From: MHLP01 sp043736515
Lineage (GTDB): Bacteria; Patescibacteriota; Minisyncoccia; Phycocordibacterales; UBA6899
NCBI GenBank assembly: GCA_043736515.1
Contig: JAYTCK010000067.1
Location: forward strand, 1-16,982
Reading direction: 5' to 3'
Length of the DNA stretch: 16,982 nucleotides
Part shown: piece after piece, positions 1 to 7,263 of the stretch
Numbering within the stretch: the stretch's first letter is position 1
Layout of the letters: every line of letters begins with the position of its first letter
The notes under the pieces: generated by a model
What the model was told of the DNA's origin: nothing
The model's database searches: none
What the model saw: only the letters and a program-made list of their open reading frames with translations
Translations under genes and position numbers: made by a program

Positions 1-1
1 T

Positions 2-1270
2 TGGGATCAAATTATGAAGACCATTGGTGCTGCCGAACGGATGATTTTACTTGATATGTTTTTGTATAACGATTTCCAAGGAAAATCTCCCGAAGCAACA
101 CGTCCACTTTCTCGCGAGCTCACAGAAAGCCTGATTGCCAAAAAAAATAAAGATAAGCACATTGCAATTGCCCTCCTTACCGACCCAATTAACACCGTAT
201 ATGGAGGCATACTAAACCCAGACTTCGAGCGCCTCTCCTCTTCGGGAATTCTTATCCAGGTGACCGATCTGCGTGTTCTGAGAGACAGCAATTTGTTGTG
301 GAGTGCTTTCTATCGACCGTTTGTCTCATGGTGGGGAAATTCATCTACAGGTGGGTGGCTTCCGCACCCATTTCAATTTGAGGGACAAAAAGTAACACTA
401 CGTTCGTGGTTTGCACTTTTTAATTTTAAAGCCAATCACAGAAAATTATTGGTTGCGGACGAGCCCATCATGAAGGGCGAAAAAAAGGTAGGGCAAAAAA
501 TTGTCACCATTGTTACTTCTTCCAATCCGCATGACGGATCAAGTGCGCACGGAAACGTTGCGCTCAAAATTGATGATTTGGTGTGGCAGGACGTCCTTTT
601 AGCAGAAAACCAACTTGCAGTTCTTTCTGGGGGAGGCCTCCCCAACTGGCAGATAAGTGAAGTAACGAGTCAAACAAACGGTCTCCGTGCCACAATGCTT
701 CGTGAAGAATGGATCCGCAAAAAGGCGCTCGATGTTATCAATCGGGCGCGACGCGACGATCAAATTGATATTGCTATGTTTTATTTAAGTGAGCGCTCAA
801 TTATTAATGCGCTCAAAGATGCGGCAAAACGCGGCGCAAAAATTAGGCTTATTCTCGACCCAAACAAGGATGCATTTGGGTTTACCAAAAATGGAATCCC
901 GAATCGCCCTGTCGCGCGCGAGCTTGTGCGGTATTCTGGGAAGGATATCGTCGTGCGCTGGTGCGATACTCATGGTGAGCAATGCCACGCGAAACTCTTA
1001 ATTGGGAAATTTGCTACATCCAGCGTACTTATGCTTGGCTCGGCAAATTTCACGCGACGAAATATTGGTGGTTTTAATCTTGAGGAAAATATTTTGATTG
1101 AAGCTGACGAAGAGTTTACCGCCTTTAAGGATGCACAGAAGTATTTTGATCGTTTGTGGAATAACACTGACGGGGGATTTACTGTCGACTATGCAGTCTA
1201 TGAAGATACGTCATTCTGGAAATCCACTGTCTACCGCATGATGGAACGCACCGGCCTGAGTTCATTTTAA
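2..1270 (+). CDS. Phospholipase D-family (HKD) protein, 5' end outside the window
   Basis: The frame is open to the left window edge, and the residues before the first ATG (codon at 14) read W-D-Q-I, which fits the fold, so the true start probably lies upstream. Numbering from that ATG, 418 residues are visible. A first HKD motif is seen at H142-x-K144-x4-D149 (context NHRKLLVAD). A second is at H325-x-K327 followed by LGSAN at 341-345. Two HKD half-sites forming one active site are the signature of phospholipase D, cardiolipin synthases and related nucleases; a covalent phospho-histidine is formed during catalysis. Oddly, the aspartate expected in the second motif is lysine (K332). No membrane segment is obvious in the visible part. 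The substrate cannot be told from sequence: a lipid phosphodiesterase/synthase or a nuclease are both possible. The family call is firm, the function is not. Confidence 0.85.
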   Translation, partial: WDQIMKTIGAAERMILLDMFLYNDFQGKSPEATRPLSRELTESLIAKKNKDKHIAIALLTDPINTVYGGILNPDFERLSSSGILIQVTDLRVLRDSNLLWSAFYRPFVSWWGNSSTGGWLPHPFQFEGQKVTLRSWFALFNFKANHRKLLVADEPIMKGEKKVGQKIVTIVTSSNPHDGSSAHGNVALKIDDLVWQDVLLAENQLAVLSGGGLPNWQISEVTSQTNGLRATMLREEWIRKKALDVINRARRDDQIDIAMFYLSERSIINALKDAAKRGAKIRLILDPNKDAFGFTKNGIPNRPVARELVRYSGKDIVVRWCDTHGEQCHAKLLIGKFATSSVLMLGSANFTRRNIGGFNLEENILIEADEEFTAFKDAQKYFDRLWNNTDGGFTVDYAVYEDTSFWKSTVYRMMERTGLSSF

Positions 1271-1323
1271 AATTTCTCGCTGATTTATATAGTTAAAACA
1301 CATTCATTAATATTTGTGAAGTA

Positions 1324-1352
1324 TCCGCAGGGGGGGGGTAAACAATTATAAT
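1324..1352 (+). promoter_or_regulatory. Putative promoter with a G9 tract in its spacer
   Basis: A perfect TATAAT lies at 1347-1352, 28 nt before the ATG at 1381. Exactly 17 bp upstream is TCCGCA (1324-1329), a weak -35 match (3 of 6). The spacer begins with nine consecutive G (1330-1338). A tract that changes length here would change the -35/-10 spacing and so promoter strength, as known for several phase-variable bacterial surface genes. No ribosome binding site is visible before the ATG. Confidence 0.5.
1330..1338 (+). repeat. Homopolymer G9 tract
   Basis: Nine G in a row in an otherwise AT-rich 110-bp intergenic stretch. It is the longest G/C homopolymer of the window and lies directly upstream of the -10 box of the secreted beta-helix/protease gene. 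Slippage-prone by nature; whether it varies cannot be seen from one sequence. Confidence 0.9.
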
Positions 1353-1380
1353 GTTGAAATATTAGCAATTACTTTTCCCA

Positions 1381-4161
1381 ATGAAAAAACTTTTCTTGTT
1401 TTTCTTTTTTTTATTATCAACAATCATTCTTCTCCCATCTCCTGCACTCGCCGACACCACCATCACGTCCAACATCACCTCCAACACCACATGGACCACC
1501 GCAAGTAGTACTTATATCCTCAGTGGCACCATCACCGTCAACGCAGGTGTCACCCTCACTATAAACCCAGGAGTAGTGGTGAAGTTTCTCGATGTGAACT
1601 CAGCGCTCGCTGTCTCAGGAACCCTCAATGCCTCGGGAAGTACTTCCTCTCCCATATACTTCACCTCATATAAAGACGATAGCGTTGGCGGCGATACCAA
1701 CGCCAACGGAAGCGCAAATCTACCCCTAGGAGGTGATTGGCGCCGTATCTATGTCACAGGAACCTCCACCATGGATCATGTAGTTATCCGTTACGGCGGA
1801 GGAACATCCGCATATCGTATGCTCCAAGTCCATGGAGGAACTGCCACTGTAACTAATTCTGAAATTGCCACATCAAGTTATACTGGAATTTCCAATGCCA
1901 ATAGCGGCACCCTCTCCATCAGTTATTCCGATCTCCACGACCTCGCCACAACAACCAGTTCGTCATATTTCGGCCTCAACCATCAAGGCGGCACAACTAC
2001 CGTCACCAACAGCACCATCCGTAATAATTCAAACTATAGCCTCTATTCCGACAACTCTTCTGCGGGTGGTACCCTCACGCTCACCAATAACACCTTCACC
2101 AACACGAGAGGTGGTGCCGTGTATCTTTATCTTGCACCTAATGTCAATTTCATCCACTACAACAATGTCGCGAGCGGAACAGGAAAGAAGGGTATCGTGA
2201 TTGAGGGCGCACCGGGGGGAAACCAAACTTGGTATGCCGACCCATATCTCCCGTACATCATCAATAGTGCGACAGGAACCATCACATTCAGTGGCCAACG
2301 TATGATTACCGTACAAGCAGGTTCAGTCTTTAAGTTTGAAGGGGCAACTGCGAAGATTGAGGTGAATAATGTCGGAACACTCATCGCAGACTCCTCTGCA
2401 TCCACATCTCCTATCTATTTCACCTCTATCAAAGATGACACGGTGAGCGGCGACACCAATGGCGACGGAAGCGCAACAACTCCTGCCGCAGGGAATTGGG
2501 ACATGCTGAAGAATAACGGTACCAGTACATTCAATAATGTTGTGATACGGTATGGAGGAGCAACAAATGCAAAGATGTTGTGGAGCAACGCAGGGACTAT
2601 GACTCTGGTCAATTCTGAAATAGCGAGCAGTTCAGGTTCCGGAGTCTATAACGATGCAACACTTACTGCAACAACAAGCTCATTTCATCACAATCGCTAT
2701 GGTTATTACAACTCAGGGGGAACAAACAATATTGCAAACAACGGTAATAGCATATACAAGAATAGCGTCTATGGTATCTACAGCAGCATCGGGACAGTTA
2801 ACGCCGAGCGTATCTACTGGCCCGCGAGCACAACTGGAGCGACGATGAATGGGCCATACAGCACGAGCACGAACCCGGGCGGACACGGAGATGCGGTGCT
2901 ACCGACCCTTATTGATTTTGATCCGTGGGTATCGACGTGGTCAGGGAATATTTCATCCAACACGACGTGGAATGCTTCCAGTACCTATGTGGTTGACGGG
3001 ACGCTGACGGTGGATGCGGGGACGACGTTGACGATATACGATGGGACAGTTATGAAATTTAAAACCGCCGCATCAGAAATTGTGGTGAACGGGACACTTG
3101 ATGCAAAAGGAGGAACATCAGATTTATGGAAAATACACTTCACCTCGTACAAAGATGATACGGTGGGCGGAGATACGAATGGAGATGGCGCAGCGACGAG
3201 TCCTGCAGCAGGGGATTGGAATGGGATATTAGTGAATGACAATGGAACCCTAACAATAAAGGCTAGTAGAATTACATTCGGTGGCTACTCAGCTGGTCGC
3301 AGTACACAAATTTATAATGATATGGGTACGGTTAGACTTGAAAACACGGAAATTGCGACGGGAACGACACATGGAATTTATAATGAGTTTGCAACTTTGT
3401 ATACTCAGTTGTTAGTCACGGCGTGTGATATTCACGGACATGTTAATGGAATTTACACAGAAACAAACAATCAGGTTACAATAACCAGTAATAATATTCA
3501 CGGCAATTCAAGCTATGGCCTTTATAATTTCTCCTGGTTTAATGTTGATGCGGAATATAACTACTGGGGAAATGCATCCGGTCCTTATAATGCTTCGCAA
3601 AACGCATCTGGGACAGGCAACGCAGTAAGCAATGATGTGGATTTTATTCCTTATCTGGACCAGATGCATTACATATACAAAAATATCGATGGTTTTAATT
3701 CTGCAGTTGATAACACTAAGCGCATCAATTTCTCCATCGGTACTACGGTGTATACAGATGCCTGGTATCGCGCGGTTAACACGTGGAATACATATGGAAA
3801 TTTAGTGGGCAACGGAGTGATTATCGCCACGAGCACAGCGACAAGCTCACCAGTGCTTCAGCTTGAAGATCTACCCTATGATTCAAGTTCAATCATTGTG
3901 GGACAGTACGTTTATTCTTCACAAAAGCTGCAATTTCAACCATATGGTATGGGAAGCACTACAAATTCAGCGCTCTGGAATACACAAAGAAACACCACCA
4001 CTCATGAACTTGGCCATGCTCTCGGGCTTTGGCACAGCTACCTGAATTCTTCGGGCAACATGATGAATTCCTACGTTACGGGTACCACAACCCTCGGCGT
4101 ACAAGACAAATTAGATTACGATTATTGTTGGGCAGGGAGTAATAGTGTTTGTCGGCAATAA
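1381..4161 (+). CDS. Secreted right-handed beta-helix protein with C-terminal metzincin-type zinc protease
   Basis: 926 residues. A classic Sec signal peptide covers about residues 1-25 (MKK, a run of F/L/I, then ALA before D), so the protein is exported. Residues about 28-755 hold three long related modules, each with a TLTI-type strand block, a conserved FTSxKDD(S/T)V stretch (about 95, 345 and 585), a DTNGDG-like, calcium-site-like loop and a GDW. Short N/G/T/S-rich turns between them and an NYWG...GP block near 730 are typical of parallel beta-helices. The C-terminal domain carries HELGHALGLWH at 875-885, the HExxHxxGxxH zinc site of metzincins, followed by a Met-turn candidate (GNMMNS, 892-897). 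Likely role: surface or secreted adhesin/protease acting on host or matrix protein; the target is unknown. Codon choice shifts strongly between modules. The next gene begins 11 nt downstream, so the two are probably co-transcribed. Confidence 0.88.
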   Translation: MKKLFLFFFFLLSTIILLPSPALADTTITSNITSNTTWTTASSTYILSGTITVNAGVTLTINPGVVVKFLDVNSALAVSGTLNASGSTSSPIYFTSYKDDSVGGDTNANGSANLPLGGDWRRIYVTGTSTMDHVVIRYGGGTSAYRMLQVHGGTATVTNSEIATSSYTGISNANSGTLSISYSDLHDLATTTSSSYFGLNHQGGTTTVTNSTIRNNSNYSLYSDNSSAGGTLTLTNNTFTNTRGGAVYLYLAPNVNFIHYNNVASGTGKKGIVIEGAPGGNQTWYADPYLPYIINSATGTITFSGQRMITVQAGSVFKFEGATAKIEVNNVGTLIADSSASTSPIYFTSIKDDTVSGDTNGDGSATTPAAGNWDMLKNNGTSTFNNVVIRYGGATNAKMLWSNAGTMTLVNSEIASSSGSGVYNDATLTATTSSFHHNRYGYYNSGGTNNIANNGNSIYKNSVYGIYSSIGTVNAERIYWPASTTGATMNGPYSTSTNPGGHGDAVLPTLIDFDPWVSTWSGNISSNTTWNASSTYVVDGTLTVDAGTTLTIYDGTVMKFKTAASEIVVNGTLDAKGGTSDLWKIHFTSYKDDTVGGDTNGDGAATSPAAGDWNGILVNDNGTLTIKASRITFGGYSAGRSTQIYNDMGTVRLENTEIATGTTHGIYNEFATLYTQLLVTACDIHGHVNGIYTETNNQVTITSNNIHGNSSYGLYNFSWFNVDAEYNYWGNASGPYNASQNASGTGNAVSNDVDFIPYLDQMHYIYKNIDGFNSAVDNTKRINFSIGTTVYTDAWYRAVNTWNTYGNLVGNGVIIATSTATSSPVLQLEDLPYDSSSIIVGQYVYSSQKLQFQPYGMGSTTNSALWNTQRNTTTHELGHALGLWHSYLNSSGNMMNSYVTGTTTLGVQDKLDYDYCWAGSNSVCRQ

Positions 4162-4172
4162 TAAAAAATACC

Positions 4173-5075
4173 ATGAATAAACAAAACAGATTTCAATACC
4201 CACTTTTTTTGAAAATTATATTGGTTACTTTACTTGTATACCCCACATGGGTGTTTGCATTTGGAAAAACATCGATGGAGAGTGTTGTTAACTTCTTGCT
4301 CCCCCCCCTCCTATTTCTTGGGTTGATAGTATTTTTTTGTGGTCTAATAAAGATATGCATCGATATCTGGAAAAAAAGAAAAAAGAATGTAGCCTTCTGG
4401 CTAATGTTCACAGGAGCACTCCTGAGTATTTTAATGGTGGGTTTGTGGGGAATACTTGGTTATTTCCAGCAACCTCTGGTTCTGGAAACTTCTTCCGGAC
4501 GAGGTGGAATTATCCTTATGGCCGATGTCACCCAAGGCCCCATCCTCCTCGGAGCCTCCCACAATGTCTTTGTGGGCAAGGTCCTCGCACAGACAGGAAC
4601 AACAGAACCGGTTGCGGGAATCCGCACTCAGTATTCAGTTGAAGTAGTCTCCAATATCAAAGGGTACCTGGAGGGCGTGATTACTGTGGAGCAAGAAGGT
4701 GGACTTAAAGACGGCATGCTGTACAGCATTGAAGATGCTTTCCCAATGCTTGAACCGGGCTCAACGTATGTTCTTGCCACTCGGTATAACGAACCAATGA
4801 ATGCTTATACAGTTATTGCAAATGAGAATGCCGGCAAACTCTTAAGTAGCGATTCAACCCTCGATAAAAAAGACATAAAGGCTCTCATTGATAAAGACCA
4901 CAAAATAAAATCTCTTGAGGCCGTATACGCCAATGAAGTATTGCTCGATGCCGATATTTCCCACAACAACACCCGCAACTCCTTTCAGTCTCTCCCACCG
5001 GAAGCAAAAGCTGCTGTGGTGGCGCGGGCTGATGCAGCAAGAGCATCGCTTGATGCCAGTGCTCATGCGCAGTAG
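4173..5075 (+). CDS. Membrane protein: TrbC/VirB2-like helices plus beta-rich outer domain
   Basis: I place the start at ATG 4173 (300 residues); a TTG at 4149 overlapping the upstream gene would add eight residues but looks less likely. Three hydrophobic segments are seen: about 9-30 (possible signal or TM), 37-66 and 73-98. The last two, separated by a basic turn (WKKRKKN) and ending in GLWGIL, resemble the two-helix pilin-like TrbC/VirB2 proteins that are frequent in CPR genomes. Residues about 110-215 look like a folded beta domain (NVFVGKV...TQYSVEV...GYLEG...LEPGSTYVLA), followed by an alanine/charge-rich helical tail to 300. Inferred role: surface-anchored envelope protein acting with the secreted protein upstream. 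A C8 tract at 4301-4308 encodes the two prolines of TM2; losing or gaining one C would shift the frame. The function is not known. Confidence 0.75.
   Translation: MNKQNRFQYPLFLKIILVTLLVYPTWVFAFGKTSMESVVNFLLPPLLFLGLIVFFCGLIKICIDIWKKRKKNVAFWLMFTGALLSILMVGLWGILGYFQQPLVLETSSGRGGIILMADVTQGPILLGASHNVFVGKVLAQTGTTEPVAGIRTQYSVEVVSNIKGYLEGVITVEQEGGLKDGMLYSIEDAFPMLEPGSTYVLATRYNEPMNAYTVIANENAGKLLSSDSTLDKKDIKALIDKDHKIKSLEAVYANEVLLDADISHNNTRNSFQSLPPEAKAAVVARADAARASLDASAHAQ
4301..4308 (+). repeat. Homopolymer C8 tract inside coding sequence
   Basis: Eight C in a row across codons 43-46 (L-P-P-L) of the 4173-5075 gene, within its second membrane helix. It is the only other G/C homopolymer of at least 8 in the window, and it sits in the gene next to the one controlled by the G9-containing promoter. 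A one-base change would truncate or re-frame the protein early. Confidence 0.9.
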
Positions 5076-5120
5076 TTACTCAACACCCATAACCACACAC
5101 TCACTCGTTCATGTGAAATG

Positions 5121-5129
5121 TGATACAAT
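5121..5129 (+). promoter_or_regulatory. Extended -10 promoter of pyrH, predicted leaderless
   Basis: TGA-TACAAT (5121-5129) matches the extended -10 form TGn-TAnnnT. The -10 ends only six nt before the pyrH ATG at 5136, so the expected transcription start falls on or next to the A of ATG. No convincing -35 is seen, which an extended -10 can tolerate. Confidence 0.6.
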
Positions 5130-5135
5130 TTTCGC

Positions 5136-5840
5136 ATGAGATTACTGATTAAACTTTCTGGGGAGAGTCTGAGTGGGCCGCATCATGAGGCAGGGCGTGA
5201 ATATCATGAGCCGACTCTTGATGCCATAGTAGGGCAAATAAAAGCACTACTCAGTGCGAAGCATGAACTTGCGCTTGTTATTGGTGGAGGCAATCTTTTT
5301 CGTGGAAGCGAATTAATCGGCAAGCTCGCAATTGAGCGAGGCACTGCTGATTATATTGGCATGCTCGCAACCGTGCAGAATGCCCTTGTTGTGCGTGATT
5401 ATTTTGAATCAAAGGGGATTGAAACTCGCGTCTCATCTGCGATTGATATGCCACAAATATGTGAAGGCTATATGCCGCGCAGAGTACTTCGTCATATGGA
5501 AAAGGGAAGGGTTATCATTTTTGCTGCCGGGCTCGGTGCTCCCTATTTCACCACTGATTCAACTGCTGTTCAGCGCGCTTTGGAAATCAAGGCAGATATC
5601 CTCATCATGGCAAAAAACGGCGTTGACGGACTTTACACCGCAGACCCCGGGAAGGACAATACTGCAACCTTTATTAAAAGCATTACCGCAAGTGAAGTTC
5701 TGGAGCGCAAACTTAAGGCAGCTGATCATTCAGCAATTGCATTGGCGCGGGAACAGGGACTTACAATAAAAATTGTCGGTACTGACGCGATGAGCAAAGC
5801 ACTTGACGAGGGTGTCGGCTCCGTTATTATTCCAAAGTAA
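5136..5840 (+). CDS. pyrH: UMP kinase
   Basis: 234 residues, normal length for bacterial UMP kinase. The enzyme phosphorylates UMP to UDP with ATP in the cytoplasm, in pyrimidine nucleotide synthesis, as a hexamer of the amino-acid-kinase fold. Visible motifs: KLSGES near residue 6 (phosphate binding), GGGNLFRG at about 50-57, YIGMLATVQNA at about 73-83, AAGLGAPYFTTDSTAVQRA at about 130-148 (the usual GTGNPYFTTD with altered first residues), and KNGVDGLYTADP near 160 (nucleotide base site). In many bacteria pyrH sits between tsf and frr; here rpsB, tsf and frr are absent, and a small acidic protein follows after one base. Start chosen because the extended -10 lies directly before it and the protein begins right at the first beta strand. 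Confidence 0.97.
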   Translation: MRLLIKLSGESLSGPHHEAGREYHEPTLDAIVGQIKALLSAKHELALVIGGGNLFRGSELIGKLAIERGTADYIGMLATVQNALVVRDYFESKGIETRVSSAIDMPQICEGYMPRRVLRHMEKGRVIIFAAGLGAPYFTTDSTAVQRALEIKADILIMAKNGVDGLYTADPGKDNTATFIKSITASEVLERKLKAADHSAIALAREQGLTIKIVGTDAMSKALDEGVGSVIIPK

Positions 5841-5841
5841 T

Positions 5842-6234
5842 ATGAGCCACGAAGGAGATGGGGAAATATCTGATGAGTTATCACAGCAGCTCGCAAGAGA
5901 GGAATTTTTCCATGAAATTGCTGAACTTCACAAAACGAATCAGACGACACCGACCATTTGCGGAATAGAGCTCGAAGAGAGAATGCGAGACTACGCGAGC
6001 ATAAGGGATGAATACAATGCACGAATAAAAAATGATGTCGATGGCAAGGAGACAGAATTTATTGAAGCGCTCGAAAAAAAACTTGAAAGGTACAGTGACT
6101 ATTTGGAAAATCTTCAGGCAGCCTACGAAAGAGAATTCGATGTCGCACAGGGAGTTACTGAGAACGACGGCACCCCAATACACGCACCGGAGCCTAAAAG
6201 TTTTACTCATCCGGGAAACTTGACCCTCAATTAA
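5842..6234 (+). CDS. Small acidic, helical hypothetical protein
   Basis: 130 residues, starting at the ATG one base after the pyrH stop; a start further upstream inside pyrH (5803) is possible but less likely. The protein is rich in E, D and K with long runs lacking proline or glycine (about 12-30 and 45-100), which predicts an alpha-helical or coiled-coil fold. The last 30 residues are proline/glycine-containing and probably disordered. There is one cysteine and no signal peptide or membrane segment, so it should be cytoplasmic. I do not recognise the family. It takes the place where frr (ribosome recycling factor) often follows pyrH, but it is too short and lacks recognisable RRF sequence. 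Almost certainly co-transcribed with pyrH, and perhaps with the TsaC-like gene 14 nt downstream. Confidence 0.75.
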   Translation: MSHEGDGEISDELSQQLAREEFFHEIAELHKTNQTTPTICGIELEERMRDYASIRDEYNARIKNDVDGKETEFIEALEKKLERYSDYLENLQAAYEREFDVAQGVTENDGTPIHAPEPKSFTHPGNLTLN

Positions 6235-6248
6235 AATTACAAAAAACT

Positions 6249-6863
6249 ATGTCACGATACGGATTTGAAGATGACGAACTCGATGAAGATGCTGAGGAAG
6301 CCAAGCAGCAGGAAGGCAATACTGATGATGATATCGCCTCAGTAATTGCTACTGGGGGTGTGGGTGTTTTTCCCACTGACACCCTGTATGGGTTGATAGG
6401 CTCAGCGCTACTTCCTGATGCGGTTGACCGCATTTATGAACTGAAGCGCCGCGATTTGCACAAACCGCTTATTGTCCTTATTTCCGACCTTGTTCAATTA
6501 GAACAATTTGGTATTGAGCTATCTGAGGGACTAATATTGCAACTTGCGAATTACTGGCCAGGTGCGTACTCGATCATCCTTCCATCGATGGACGATCAAT
6601 TTGAATACTTAACGCGGGGTACAGACACCATTGCATTTCGGTTGCCTGATAAGACGGAACTCATTGAATTAATCAATCAAGTAGGACCGCTGGTTGCCCC
6701 CTCCGCAAACATCGAAGGACTTCCTCCTGCGACTTCTGTCGAGGAAGCACAAAAATATTTTGGGTCCGACATTGAATTTTATGTAGACAGTGGAGACCTC
6801 GAAGGGAAGCCTTCTACGATATTGCGGTTTGATGGTGATGGCGTGGAGATAATCCGAGAATAA
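6249..6863 (+). CDS. tsaC: Threonylcarbamoyl-AMP synthase (TsaC/Sua5/YrdC family)
   Basis: 204 residues. The family makes L-threonylcarbamoyladenylate from threonine, bicarbonate and ATP, the first step of t6A modification at position 37 of ANN-decoding tRNAs. Visible motifs: FPTDTLYGL at 41-49, KRRDLHKPL at 66-74 (the K-R...K-P binding set), NYWPGAYSIIL near 105, and PSANIEGLPPATS near 150 (SAN motif). It has a YrdC domain only, so it is TsaC-like rather than long Sua5. The first ~28 residues are strongly acidic (DDELDEDAEEA) and not part of the domain. ATG at 6249 is chosen; a start nearer the domain cannot be excluded. It ends the pyrH-led unit; a hairpin follows two bases after the stop. 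Confidence 0.9.
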   Translation: MSRYGFEDDELDEDAEEAKQQEGNTDDDIASVIATGGVGVFPTDTLYGLIGSALLPDAVDRIYELKRRDLHKPLIVLISDLVQLEQFGIELSEGLILQLANYWPGAYSIILPSMDDQFEYLTRGTDTIAFRLPDKTELIELINQVGPLVAPSANIEGLPPATSVEEAQKYFGSDIEFYVDSGDLEGKPSTILRFDGDGVEIIRE

Positions 6864-6864
6864 A

Positions 6865-6886
6865 AAAGCCCACGAATGTGGGCTTT
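6865..6886 (-). terminator. Intrinsic terminator between convergent genes
   Basis: AAAGCCCAC (6865-6873), loop GAAT, GTGGGCTTT (6878-6886): a perfect 9-bp stem. On the minus strand it is followed by six T in a row, a good terminator for the reverse gene at 6902-7144. On the plus strand only three T follow, so it ends the tsaC unit less well. Probably works in both directions. Confidence 0.85.
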
Positions 6887-6901
6887 AAATGAGTCAAAAA
6901 A

Positions 6902-7144
6902 TTACTGGGCTGAAAGTGTCTCGCTCCTTGTTTCGGGGTTCTCTATGGCTTTTCTCAAGAATGTTTCCATCCAATGTGACACACGGATTTTCGACGGAAG
7001 GCGATACCACATGGCACCAGAACCACGATAGGTGAATGTTCTGTTTGTCACACCAAAGATACTCATGAGGAGAGATGGTTGAAACTCAACCTCAATTTCA
7101 TGGCCGCCACCAACACGGTCAATTTTTTTCACTACTCGTTTCAT
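6902..7144 (-). CDS. Hypothetical protein, small, basic N-terminus
   Basis: 80 residues from the ATG at 7144. An ATG at 7207 would give 101 residues, but that codon lies inside the promoter, while 7144 has a well-spaced AGGAG, so the shorter form is preferred. Sequence begins MKRVVKKIDRVGGGHEIEVEF and contains SIFGVTNRTFTYRGSG and MWYRLPSKIRVSHWMETFL; the pattern suggests a small alpha/beta protein. No signal peptide or membrane helix. I do not recognise the family. It is alone on the minus strand between tsaC and alaS, with its own promoter and terminator, and is the only gene here with a clear Shine-Dalgarno site. Confidence 0.75.
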   Translation of the reverse strand: MKRVVKKIDRVGGGHEIEVEFQPSLLMSIFGVTNRTFTYRGSGAMWYRLPSKIRVSHWMETFLRKAIENPETRSETLSAQ

Positions 7145-7150
7145 TGAATA

Positions 7151-7156
7151 CTCCTG
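7151..7156 (-). promoter_or_regulatory. Shine-Dalgarno site deciding the start at 7144
   Basis: On the minus strand CAGGAG is followed by six nt (TATTCA) and ATG (7144). Spacing and match are ideal. It is the only clear Shine-Dalgarno site found before any gene in the window. Confidence 0.85.
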
Positions 7157-7197
7157 TAAAAGGTGCAAGGAAGAGGCAAAACGCCCAACCTGGGTAG

Positions 7198-7226
7198 AAT
7201 ATGGCATGCGAAATATAATATGTCAA
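7198..7226 (-). promoter_or_regulatory. Promoter of the reverse-strand gene
   Basis: On the minus strand: perfect -35 TTGACA (7226-7221), 17-bp spacer, and CATATT (7203-7198) preceded by TGC, an extended -10. The predicted start near 7191 gives a leader of about 47 nt that contains the Shine-Dalgarno site. It points away from the alaS promoter. Confidence 0.75.
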
Positions 7227-7250
7227 TACATTGAATAATACCGCTACCGT

Positions 7251-7256
7251 TATAAT
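7251..7256 (+). promoter_or_regulatory. -10 box of alaS, predicted leaderless
   Basis: A perfect TATAAT ends seven nt before ATG 7264, so transcription should begin at or next to the start codon. A TTGAAT (7231-7236) lies 14 bp upstream, a short spacing for a -35. This favours ATG 7264 over a TTG start at 7231. Confidence 0.6.
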
Positions 7257-7263
7257 CTCTCCT

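Noticed and set aside
4149..4172. TTG start overlapping the protease gene for the membrane protein
   Set aside because: ATG 4173 is a better codon and begins just before the hydrophobic N-terminus.
5803..5841. Longer start of the small acidic gene inside pyrH
   Set aside because: It would overlap pyrH by 38 nt with no signal for it; ATG 5842 right after the stop fits the compact layout.
7145..7207. Longer 101-residue form of the reverse-strand protein
   Set aside because: Its ATG lies between the -35 and -10 of a strong promoter, and the internal ATG has an ideal Shine-Dalgarno site.
7231..7263. TTG start of alaS upstream of the -10 box
   Set aside because: It would put TATAAT inside the coding sequence; homologues start near the LTSSEIR segment encoded from 7264.
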